Assembly: GCF_016862895.1 (NCBI RefSeq)
Contig: NZ_BONV01000011.1
Coordinates: 60,319 to 124,318 of the forward strand
Source: Planotetraspora kaengkrachanensis
Lineage (GTDB): Bacteria > Actinomycetota > Actinomycetes > Streptosporangiales > Streptosporangiaceae
Length of the DNA stretch: 64,000 bases
Direction: 5' to 3'
The translations under genes were made by a program, and so were the position numbers. Below, piece by piece: positions 24,196-31,785 of the stretch. Position 1 is the first letter of the stretch, and the number at the start of each line of letters is the position of its first letter. The notes below the pieces were generated by a model. The model was not told the DNA's origin. It worked only from the letters and a program-made list of their open reading frames with translations, and did no database searches.

Positions 24196-24798
24196 ATGCG
24201 CGGGTTGAGACGCGTCCTCGCCCGGCGCCGTCGACTGATCGCCGCGCTGCTCGCGGGACTCGCGGTGGCGTGCGTGCTGATGGCCGTCCGGCAGCCCCAG
24301 GGTGTGGCGGTCCTCGCCGCCGCCCGCGATCTGAGCGGCGGCCGCCTCACCGCCGCCGACGTCATGTCCGTACGGCTCCCGCCGGACGCGGTGCCCGATG
24401 GCGCGTTTCCGGCCGGGTCGGCCGTGACGGGAAGGGTCGTGGCGGGGCCGGTGCGCAGGGGCGAGCCGCTCACGGACGCCCGGTTGCTCGGCCAGGGCCT
24501 GCTGGCGGCGCGTGAGCCGGGGATGGTGGCCGCTCCCGTGCGGATCGCCGACCCGGACGCGGCGCGACTGCTCTCCCCCGGTGACGTGATCGACGTGCTG
24601 GCCGCCTTCGAAGGCGACGCCCAGCAGGCCCTCGCCGTGGCGCACGCGGTGAAGGTGCTGGCCCGCCCGGTGGAGGCCGACGCGGAGGGATCGGAGGCGG
24701 GTGCCCTGCTCGTGCTGGCGACGAATCCCGCGGAGGCGGCGCAACTCGCCCAGGCGCAGGCTCAGGCCCGGCTGTCCGTCACCATCCATCCGCGATGA
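24196..24798 (+). CDS. SAF-domain, CpaB/RcpC-like membrane-anchored protein
   Basis: 200 residues. A basic start (MRGLRRVLARRRR) and one membrane helix (LIAALLAGLAVACVLMAV) lead to an SAF domain (VAVLAAARDLSGGRLTAADVMSVRLPPDAVPDGAF, then GRVVAGPVRRGEPLTDARLL) and a C-terminal domain with LLSPGDVIDVLAAF. This is the CpaB/RcpC architecture of Flp-pilus assembly proteins, but no tad/flp genes accompany it. In actinobacteria such a gene is commonly found near FmdB and mscL. Role uncertain. Confidence 0.85.
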   Translation: MRGLRRVLARRRRLIAALLAGLAVACVLMAVRQPQGVAVLAAARDLSGGRLTAADVMSVRLPPDAVPDGAFPAGSAVTGRVVAGPVRRGEPLTDARLLGQGLLAAREPGMVAAPVRIADPDAARLLSPGDVIDVLAAFEGDAQQALAVAHAVKVLARPVEADAEGSEAGALLVLATNPAEAAQLAQAQAQARLSVTIHPR

Positions 24799-24848
24799 TC
24801 CGCACCGTCGTCATGGTGCGGTGTTCATCGCGTCGTCGCGTCGTCGCG

Positions 24849-25991
24849 TCAGAGTCCGGCGCCGAGCTTGGGGTCGTATTCCCAGTGCCAGGGCTCGAAG
24901 GGATTGCTGTAGGCCCACGACGGATGGATGAAGCCGTAGCGCTTGCTGTTGGACTCCAGCCAGTTGAACGGGGCCGACCCGGAGTTCTGCACACCGCCGC
25001 AGAGGTCGACGGCCAGGCCGAGGCCGTGGTTGCTCCGGCCGGGCACGGCCGCGAAACCGGGGCGTGAATAGTAGACGGCCTGCTGCGAGGCGAGGCTGCG
25101 GTAGCTGTCGGTCACGCACATCTGCCTGCCGAACTGCTTCCGGTAGGCCAGGTTGAGATCGGCGAAGGCGATCGCCGCGTCGGCGCGCAGTTCCTTGCCT
25201 GCCTGGGGCAGGGGGCAGAGGCTGCTCTTGGGGAGCAGGCCGTTCGGGTACTGCGACGCGGTGGAGATCCGTGTGGGGTCGCAGGCGCCCGCCCCACGAT
25301 GGCCCTGGTTCACGTTGACGCCCATCTTGCTCAGCGTCTGCGTCAGCGACTTGACCAGATCGGCGGACTTGGTCCGCAGACTGTCGACCTGGTGGTCGAG
25401 CTGGGCCTCTTCGAGGAGGTTGGCCGATCGCAGGTCCTGGGCCTCGTTGGCGAGCCTCTCCTTGTCCTTCAGCAGGCGTGCCGCGTCGTCAAGGATCTTG
25501 TTTCGGCCTACGGCCAGGTGGTCGACATCGCTCATCGCCCTGAGCGTCGACGTGCCGTCGCCCTGGGCGAAGAGCGGCCCGAGCCCACTGGCCGAGGGGT
25601 TCTGGTAGACCGACTCGACCAGGTCCGCGAGCGGCTTGCGCATCGCGGACAGCTCCTGGTTGGCCTTCGCGAGCTGCTTCAGCTTGGACGCCAGCTTCTT
25701 CTGCGAGGAGTCGAACTGCTTCTTCCTGGAGTCCAGTTGCTTGGAGGCGTCGCCGATCGCCTTGTACGCCTCCTGGGCCTGTTTGCGCAGCTGCGTCAGG
25801 CTGGGACCTGCGGCCGTCTCGGCCACGGTCTTCGGTGAGGACGCGCCGGTGATGGCCGTCTCAGCAGCCACGGTGACGAAGTCGGACGTGCCGGGCGAGA
25901 CGCCTACGGGAGACTTGGCGGACGAGATCGCGGCGACAGAGCTCACCGCCATGACGGCCACGATCAGACCAGCCGACCGAGGAGACGGCAC
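24849..25991 (-). CDS. Secreted M15-family D-Ala-D-Ala carboxypeptidase with coiled coil
   Basis: 380 residues from a GTG at 25991 (AGGAG six bases upstream; the TTG at 25997 is too close). A signal peptide (SAGLIVAVMAVSSVAAISSA) is followed by a long coiled coil (LRKQAQEAYKAIGDASKQLD to about residue 215). The C-terminal VanY/M15 domain has YRSLASQQAVYYSRPG, zinc ligands in SNHGLGLAVDL, and the closing NPFEPWHWEY with the last His. Predicted to trim peptidoglycan stem peptides outside the cell. The coiled coil may localise or regulate it, as with the CwlO/RipA hydrolases. Confidence 0.9.
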   Translation of the reverse strand: MPSPRSAGLIVAVMAVSSVAAISSAKSPVGVSPGTSDFVTVAAETAITGASSPKTVAETAAGPSLTQLRKQAQEAYKAIGDASKQLDSRKKQFDSSQKKLASKLKQLAKANQELSAMRKPLADLVESVYQNPSASGLGPLFAQGDGTSTLRAMSDVDHLAVGRNKILDDAARLLKDKERLANEAQDLRSANLLEEAQLDHQVDSLRTKSADLVKSLTQTLSKMGVNVNQGHRGAGACDPTRISTASQYPNGLLPKSSLCPLPQAGKELRADAAIAFADLNLAYRKQFGRQMCVTDSYRSLASQQAVYYSRPGFAAVPGRSNHGLGLAVDLCGGVQNSGSAPFNWLESNSKRYGFIHPSWAYSNPFEPWHWEYDPKLGAGL

Positions 25992-26231
25992 GATCAACTC
26001 CTCTTTACGAACTCGTGACTTCGGTCAGGCACGCACGTTACTACAGCCGCCTGTGTCCCCGAGGCTCGGTCGCCGAATGCGATAGGCGCCTATCACGGTC
26101 CAATTTGGGGACTTGTCTCGTCCGTCACTTGTGGGGCTTATGACTTCGTCGCTGCTGGGGCTTCAGGACTTACCGCCGCTTCTCGCTGATGGAGCTTCAG
26201 AACTTCACGCCACTCAGCCGCGGCCGTGGCC

Positions 26232-27041
26232 TCAGGACTTGCCGCCGCGCTCCTTGCACAGGTCCCACAGCCAGGTGTCCTGCCAGTCGAGGGCGCAGGT
26301 CAGCTCGTCCTGATCCTTCTTCTCGACCGGCGTCGCCTTGCCCGCCGTGGCCGGCTGCGCCTTGCCTGCGGCAGGCTGAGGGGCCGCCTCAGGCGTACGA
26401 AGGATGATCAGCTGGCCGTACACGCGGGAAGGTCCGGAAGGCGGCGGCACGGCCGTCGGCTCCATGACCTGCCGGCCCGGTGCCACACCCTTGGCGCCCG
26501 CTGTCGAGCCTTGTGCGGCGTCGGCTGGTGCGGCGTTATCTGGCACTGCCTTGGCATCTGGGAGCGCCGCATCTGGGGCCGCCGCTGTAACGGCGTCAGG
26601 CTGGGCATCCGGAAGCGTGGCGGCGTCCGACTGAGCGTCCGACTGGGCGTCTGGGGCTGTGGCGGCGCCCGGCCGTGCGGCGTGCCGGCCACCAGCCAGG
26701 ACGCCTGCCTTCTCGTCGCCCGCGTCATGATTCGTCTTGGCGGCGCCGTCGGGGCCGACCGCCAGGCGGCTGTGCGGATGCCCGGTAGGCATGCCGGGCA
26801 GGACGACATTCTGGATCGACCCGCTCGTCATGCCGCTGGCGGACGAAGCGTTCTGAGGGTGCAGCGGAGATTGCACCTTGCCGGCCGCTTGGATCGGGCC
26901 GGTAGCTCCCCGAGCCGTCGCCTCGTAGCCGGTGATCTCGGCCATCAACATGCCCGAAGCGAGGACCGCTGGCGCGATCAACCCTACGACGAGCACCACG
27001 GGACGCAGCCCGCGCAAGTATTTGCGTCGCAATCCGGTCAC
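26232..27041 (-). CDS. Secreted Ala/Pro/Asp-rich protein, unknown
   Basis: 269 residues. Basic start MTGLRRKYLRGLRP, a hydrophobic helix (VVLVVGLIAPAVLASGMLMA) and then a long low-complexity region with repeated PDA/SDA units (DAQSDAQSDAATLPDAQPDA). Only the last 30 residues look folded, with two cysteines (LTCALDWQDTWLWDLCKERGG) that could form a disulfide. Likely cell-surface or secreted; no family recognised. A partial copy of its 3' end (CTTCAGGACTTACCGCCGC) recurs about 80 bp beyond the stop, at 26159-26177. Confidence 0.65.
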   Translation of the reverse strand: MTGLRRKYLRGLRPVVLVVGLIAPAVLASGMLMAEITGYEATARGATGPIQAAGKVQSPLHPQNASSASGMTSGSIQNVVLPGMPTGHPHSRLAVGPDGAAKTNHDAGDEKAGVLAGGRHAARPGAATAPDAQSDAQSDAATLPDAQPDAVTAAAPDAALPDAKAVPDNAAPADAAQGSTAGAKGVAPGRQVMEPTAVPPPSGPSRVYGQLIILRTPEAAPQPAAGKAQPATAGKATPVEKKDQDELTCALDWQDTWLWDLCKERGGKS

Positions 27042-27195
27042 GAACAGTGACGGTAGCCAGGTGTGGCGAAGAGGAACTCGCCCACTTGCCAGGGCTTTAC
27101 CGCACTTCAGCCACGCGATGACCGATCAGGCCCTCGCCACGCCCCTTCCAAGGCGCGCGCTGTGCCAACTCTTCGCTAGGCTTACAGAGCTACAC

Positions 27196-27268
27196 GCCTC
27201 CGTAGCTCAGGGGATAGAGCACCGCTCTCCTAAAGCGGGTGCCGCAGGTTCGAATCCTGCCGGGGGCA
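27196..27268 (+). tRNA. tRNA-Arg(CCT)
   Basis: Acceptor GCCTCCG pairs with CGGGGGC; D stem GCTC/GAGC; anticodon stem CCGCT/AGCGG with loop CTCCTAA, giving anticodon CCT (reads AGG); T arm GCAGG-TTCGAAT-CCTGC; discriminator A. CCA is not encoded. It borders the defence-like island, the classical position for an integration target, but I found no second copy of its 3' end in the window. Confidence 0.95.
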
Positions 27269-27295
27269 CTCTTTTGACCTTGCGATTCACCCTCT

Positions 27296-27325
27296 GACCT
27301 GCGGCTACTGTGCCGCAGGTCTTTT
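27296..27325 (+). terminator. Terminator after tRNA-Arg
   Basis: GACCTGCGGC and GCCGCAGGTC form a perfect 10-bp stem with a 6-nt loop followed by TTTT. It lies 28 bp past the tRNA. The rest of 27326-27958 has no intact gene, only the transposase remnant described separately. Confidence 0.85.
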
Positions 27326-27540
27326 GCTTGGTGAGCCACCGCGAGCAGCCGTATGCAGCCGTAAGACCATGATCAGGGGACATACAGGGGATGATCATGG
27401 CGACGTTTTCCCACATGAGCGCCGCCTCCTGGAGTCGCCGGTTACAACAGAGGCCACGTTCCCTGGGGTTTGCATCGTGCAGTGTCTAGCCCTCTTCGAC
27501 CTTGCACTGAGCCCTTTTCATCCTGAGTAACGGTCCGCTT

Positions 27541-27730
27541 CTATGCGGTCGAGGACGAGGATGGCCTGCATGATTGCCGTCGCACGGCGGGCCAACAGCG
27601 CAGCTTCGCGAAGACTTTCCAGGCTTCGAAGATCACGACGGCGCGTTCACCGAGGGCTCGGATGCGGACGTGGGAGTGGTTGACCTCTTTCCGTGCGCGG
27701 GACACCGTGGCCTGTGCCGGTGGCGTTTGA
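27541..27730 (-). pseudogene. IS5-type transposase, C-terminal remnant
   Basis: On the minus strand one frame reads VQTPPAQATVSRARKEVNH then SHVRIRALGERAVVIFEAWK and FAKLRC, the C-terminal end of IS5-family DDE transposases (canonical VNRSHAKIRALGEQAVATLKTWRLLRKLRC). A frameshift follows: the expected RRATAIMQAILVLDRIE continues in another frame. The catalytic core is absent and I see no terminal inverted repeats. This marks past transposition between tRNA-Arg and the defence-like genes. Confidence 0.75.
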
Positions 27731-27958
27731 ACGGAGCCGATGCCGTCGCGTTGTACCTGTCGGACCCGGCTCGGACGGGCCGACTCTCGTCGACAGCATA
27801 GGAGCCAATGAAGGCGCCTCGGCGGTATCACGGACTATCGGTCTGTTAGGACTTCTTTGCCACACCTGACATGTGCGATCTTGGAAGCGCGCCCCGAATC
27901 GTTCGAGGCGTCTGATCTACCGGCATCGTTAGCCGCCTGAGTCTCGGAGGACTGCACG

Positions 27959-28930
27959 GTGACCCCCCAGCACAAGATCGGGTTTGTTTACGTACTGACC
28001 AATAAGGCCATGCCAGACATCGTCAAGGTTGGATTCTCCTCCTGGCTTCCTGAGGATCGAGCTCGGGATCTCTACACGTCGGGCGTGCCGGCCCCGTTTG
28101 AGGTTGCTTTCCGGACGGCCACGTCCTGGCCTGAGGCTGTAGAGCGACGAGCGCATGAACTCCTCTCGGTGGATCGACCAAATCCGAGACGGGAGTTCTT
28201 CACAGTCCCTGTGGATCAAGCAATCGATGCTGTCCGGATGGCTGCCGTCGATGTGGCAGGAATCGACAGTTGGCAGGAGTCGGATCGGTATCTCGTGGGG
28301 CCAACAGATCGATTGGCCATGACTCTGGAGGCGGGCCAGATCTTTGCGTTGATCTCCTGGACCTCGCTACAGAGCCTGGTATCCGGACACCCAGCCGAGA
28401 TCATTGATCTCTGGCAGGCCCATTCGAACGGGGACCTCCTGGAGATCTTCGGGACAAGTTCGCCTGGCCACGTCGCTGGATTTAGCGATAACCACCCTGG
28501 AGGCGATGTCGATCCCGTCCCCTATCTTGATCGCTCTCAGAGCGCCGCCAACGGCATGCTCATCGGCCGTGAAACGCTCTTCCCCGGCGACAGATTGGTA
28601 TGGGTCAGTGAACCGTTATCAGACCCGCATGTCAGTGTGATCTTCGAGGCCAGCAACTACTGCCAGGTCATCAACCGAACGTGGAGTCCCGTCATGACGG
28701 AGTACGGAATCCCGCGTTTGTTGAATGACTTCGGCTACGACAGCCCTGAGCCCGAAGTCGCTAATGCGATACGTACCGCGCTCGCATTGCCACCACCTCG
28801 CTCGTGGGCTCCCCGCGACGACAGGGATTCCGGCGAATGGGCGCCCATTGGGGATGAACCCCAACATCCCGACTACTGGTTGCCGCAACTGCAGCCACGG
28901 AAACGGCGTAAGGGGTCGAGTCCCTCATAG
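27959..28930 (+). CDS. GIY-YIG (T5orf172-type) nuclease-like protein
   Basis: 323 residues from a GTG at 27959 with GGAGG nine bases upstream. Residues 8-90 fit the T5orf172 branch of GIY-YIG: GFVYVLTNKAMPDIVKVGFS, RARDLYTSGVPAPFEVAFR, ERRAHELLSVDRPNPRREFF. The canonical GIY is replaced by the VYVLTN variant usual in this branch, and the Arg/His/Glu positions are present. The remaining 230 residues are an unrecognised domain with a VANAIRTALALP helix. Such proteins occur in phages and defence islands. A TTA codon (EPLSD) is present. Codon use is AT-richer than the core genome. Confidence 0.75.
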   Translation: MTPQHKIGFVYVLTNKAMPDIVKVGFSSWLPEDRARDLYTSGVPAPFEVAFRTATSWPEAVERRAHELLSVDRPNPRREFFTVPVDQAIDAVRMAAVDVAGIDSWQESDRYLVGPTDRLAMTLEAGQIFALISWTSLQSLVSGHPAEIIDLWQAHSNGDLLEIFGTSSPGHVAGFSDNHPGGDVDPVPYLDRSQSAANGMLIGRETLFPGDRLVWVSEPLSDPHVSVIFEASNYCQVINRTWSPVMTEYGIPRLLNDFGYDSPEPEVANAIRTALALPPPRSWAPRDDRDSGEWAPIGDEPQHPDYWLPQLQPRKRRKGSSPS

Positions 28931-29682
28931 CTAAGGGGACCATCCCCTAGGGATTTCTTCCGCTTCCCGCGTCAAGGTGTAGCAGTTCAGGCCGGAAGCC
29001 GATGAAGTGGGCGGACGCGGCTCGGGCTCCAGCTCAGCGATACGGCATCGCGCCGCAAGCAATTTCAGTCTGATCCGATGACGACATGCCAGCATCCATC
29101 CCGGCATCGATGAGGTCCTGCTTGCGGCAGCTCTAGATCGTGTGATCGCTGCGCGGCGGATCCGCGGCCACGTGATGCACGGTGCGACGCACCTGAGGAA
29201 CTAGGCATGCACGTCAGCCAAAGTATGGGGCCATGAAAGCCGGAGAACGTCGCAAACTCTAGCAAATTAGTACATTTCCACAATTCATCTTCGCAACCTC
29301 CCGATACTTGACTATTATGTCCAGGCTTGGCGGGTGCGCCCAGATGGGCACAGATCCCTGCTCGCCGTGGTCGCGACAAGGAGGTACAGCGGGTGCCGCT
29401 CTTCATGTGGCCCCTCCCCCACCAGCGGAGTAATTTCCGCGAGGCCTCTGCCTTGACGATGACAGCTCCTCGCATACGCAGATCTCCGCTGCCGGCCACC
29501 TTTACAGGACCGAATACTCCGTTCCGTAAGTGGCACTCGATATTCGCGCCAGCTATCGCCACATGCTGACTGTTGCTCTTGCCGCAGTCAGGGGCCAACG
29601 TTGATGCCGCCCTGGGCACCTGCCGGCGGGTGATCCCGCTGACCGCATCAGTCATCATCGGATTCCTCACCAGAGCCAGGTC
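28931..29682. other. 752-bp non-coding or degenerate interval
   Basis: No convincing gene on either strand. A long minus-strand frame (29065-29808) runs into the helicase gene antisense and shows no family or good start, so I leave it out. The region around 29260-29330 is AT-rich (CAAATTAGTACATTTCC) and could hold the promoter of the helicase operon. Confidence 0.5.
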
Positions 29683-31074
29683 ATGAGACTTCCCACTCCC
29701 AAGGGCCGTCAGCCCTACGTGATCTTCCTGCCAGGTCAAGGCCACCAGGTGGTGCTCGGCACTGCCGGCACAGGCAAGACGACAATGGCCATGCTGCGAG
29801 CGGAGCATCTGGCCGCTCCAACCACCGCAAACAGCGGGCGAGTACTGCTGGTGACCTACAACAACGCCTTAGTTACCTATCTGCGGTACTTGCAGCCGGC
29901 TGCCGCCCAGAACATAACCATCGAGACCTACGGGCGGTTCGCCCGCGGCTATCTCAACAGCATTGGGCAGATGCCGTCATGGAATGGGATCGCGCAACCG
30001 GCTGATAGGCGAATGTGGGTAGAGCAGGCAGTAAAGGAGGTAGCGAAGACATATCAGCCGGGCTCGTTCTTTTCGCGCGATACCGGCTTCTTCCTCGACG
30101 AACTCGAGTGGATCTCCGGCATGGGTGTCGCCTCGCTAGATGAATACAAAGAGGTTCCTCGGGTTGGGCGGGAGCGGGGGCTTGCCAATGCGCAGAAAGA
30201 AGCTGTCTGGAAGATTCTGATGGTCTACCGGCGCCTGCGCACCGATGCAGGCCGACGTTACGACTGGTACGACCTGGCAAGCTCAGTACATGCCGCTTTT
30301 GCTCAAGATAAGAGACCGCGCCACTACCGGCACGTCGTTATAGATGAAGGGCAGGACCTCTCCCCTGAAGCGATCCGCTCACTCGTCGCGGCTGTCGATC
30401 CTCAGGGATCAGTCACTTTCTTTGGTGATTATCACCAAATGATTTACGGACAGGGCATGTCCTGGCGATCCTGCGGGCTAAAGATCCAACGGGTCGAGAG
30501 ATTTGCAGACAACTATCGAAACACGGCCGAGATCGCCCGTCTTGCTATCGCAATGAGCCGCATGCCTCACATGGCTGGAGATCCGCAGGATCTCGTTGAG
30601 CCACGCGAGCCAGCAGCGGCCGGCACGCGGCCCACGCTAGTGGAGTGTCGAGACGAGGCACAGGAGATGGACATCATCCGCGCGCAGGCTACGGATTTCG
30701 CCCGCAACGGCACCGTTGCCGTACTTGCCCGCACCTGGGCTGACGCCCGACAAGTCTGCGAAGGACTCCGTGTGCGCAACCTGCAGCCGGACCTCAATCG
30801 CTGGGACGCAACGCCTGGAATCTACTGTGGCGCATATCATTCCGCTAAGGGACTGGAGTTCGACGCCGTCCTTATGCCCTTTTGTGGAGTGGCCCATATG
30901 CCCCACCCGGATACGGTCACCGCGTTCGGTGACGACGAGGCAGCCGCCAGGGAAGGCCGACTACTGTATGTCAGCACCACCCGGGCGCGAACGGATCTGC
31001 TGCTAACCTACAGCGGGACTGTGACACCGCTACTCCCCAGTGATGATGCGCTCTATGCCAAGGTGACCCCATGA
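29683..31074 (+). CDS. Compact SF1 (UvrD/Rep-like) helicase
   Basis: 463 residues. Walker A is GTAGTGKT (residues 26-33) after the family opening LPGQGHQVVLG; motif II is HVVIDEGQDLSPEA near 216; a later RFADNYRNTAEIARLA matches the motif III/IV region; YHSAKGLEFDAVLMPF near 388 and LLYVSTTRARTDLLLTYSG near 430 are motifs V and VI. All ATPase motifs look intact, but it is far shorter than UvrD (about 720), lacking most of the 1B/2B inserts. Its stop overlaps the next start (ATGA 31071-31074), so it is coupled to the ADP-ribosyltransferase. Contains a TTA codon. Likely acts on DNA ends or forks; role in the system inferred. Confidence 0.85.
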   Translation: MRLPTPKGRQPYVIFLPGQGHQVVLGTAGTGKTTMAMLRAEHLAAPTTANSGRVLLVTYNNALVTYLRYLQPAAAQNITIETYGRFARGYLNSIGQMPSWNGIAQPADRRMWVEQAVKEVAKTYQPGSFFSRDTGFFLDELEWISGMGVASLDEYKEVPRVGRERGLANAQKEAVWKILMVYRRLRTDAGRRYDWYDLASSVHAAFAQDKRPRHYRHVVIDEGQDLSPEAIRSLVAAVDPQGSVTFFGDYHQMIYGQGMSWRSCGLKIQRVERFADNYRNTAEIARLAIAMSRMPHMAGDPQDLVEPREPAAAGTRPTLVECRDEAQEMDIIRAQATDFARNGTVAVLARTWADARQVCEGLRVRNLQPDLNRWDATPGIYCGAYHSAKGLEFDAVLMPFCGVAHMPHPDTVTAFGDDEAAAREGRLLYVSTTRARTDLLLTYSGTVTPLLPSDDALYAKVTP

Positions 31075-31784
31075 CCCCCGTCACGGTCGCAGAGGCACTA
31101 GCTCGCCTCAAGTTGACGAGGCTGGCGCACTTCACCCCAGCCCGGAACCTCTGGCACATCATGGCGTTGGGGGAGATTCGTAGCAGCAAAGATCTTGCCG
31201 ACAACGCTCCTGAGTGCTTCGGACCGACTGATCGTGAACGGTTCGATCGTCAGCCCGACAAGGTCTGTTGCACCTATGAGTACCCGAACGGGTACTACCT
31301 CGCGAAAGCGCGGAAGAACCCCGAGTTCACTAACTATCCGAGCTGGGTGTGCTTGCTGCTCGACCCTGCCCTACTACTACGGCCTGGCACACTCTTCTCA
31401 CCGTGCAATGCTGCTACAGGGGGAGGCATGTACCTACGACCCGGCGGTGAGGGTCTTTTGGACAGCTATGCGCCTTCGTCCAAGGTTGGTCCATGGACGC
31501 GTGACTCACGGCATCATCCCCGCGCGGCCACCGATCTGCAGGCCGAGGCGTTAGTCCCTGGCCCAATCGATTTGTCATACCTGCATGGCATCGTCGTTCG
31601 GACTGAGGCGGAGGCGAGAGAACTCTACGGAGCATTAGGGAGGGGTGGATTCGTGCCGGCACGCTTCCGCTGGATCATTGCTCCCGACTTCTTCGACCGA
31701 GACCTTTTATCTCAGCGACTGCGCTTCGGTGGAGTGATCCGCGAAACTAACTGGACACCCCCCGCCGACCCGGAAGAGAACTAA
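31071..31784 (+). CDS. DarT-like ADP-ribosyltransferase toxin
   Basis: 237 residues. LTRLAHFTPARNLWHIMALGE aligns with the DarT opening (HITHIDNLxxILxxG). A middle block has CCTYEYPNGYYLAKAR and YPSWVCLLLDPALLL. The C-terminal TDLQAEALVPGPIDLSYLHGIVV matches the DarT QAE catalytic strand, placing the likely catalytic Glu near residue 158, followed by the PARFRWIIAPDFF end. DarT uses NAD+ to ADP-ribosylate bases in single-stranded DNA. No DarG macrodomain is nearby; the following gene is instead an ADP-ribosylglycohydrolase. Three TTA codons. The assignment rests on motif alignment by eye. Confidence 0.68.
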   Translation: MTPVTVAEALARLKLTRLAHFTPARNLWHIMALGEIRSSKDLADNAPECFGPTDRERFDRQPDKVCCTYEYPNGYYLAKARKNPEFTNYPSWVCLLLDPALLLRPGTLFSPCNAATGGGMYLRPGGEGLLDSYAPSSKVGPWTRDSRHHPRAATDLQAEALVPGPIDLSYLHGIVVRTEAEARELYGALGRGGFVPARFRWIIAPDFFDRDLLSQRLRFGGVIRETNWTPPADPEEN

Positions 31785-31785
31785 T

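Noticed and set aside
27196..27268. tRNA-Arg as proven attachment site of the conjugative element
   Set aside because: I looked for a second copy of its 3' end at the right side of the element and saw none; the position is suggestive only.
29065..29808. 247-codon minus-strand frame before and overlapping the helicase gene
   Set aside because: No family resemblance, no good start, overlaps the helicase N-terminus antisense; more likely chance.
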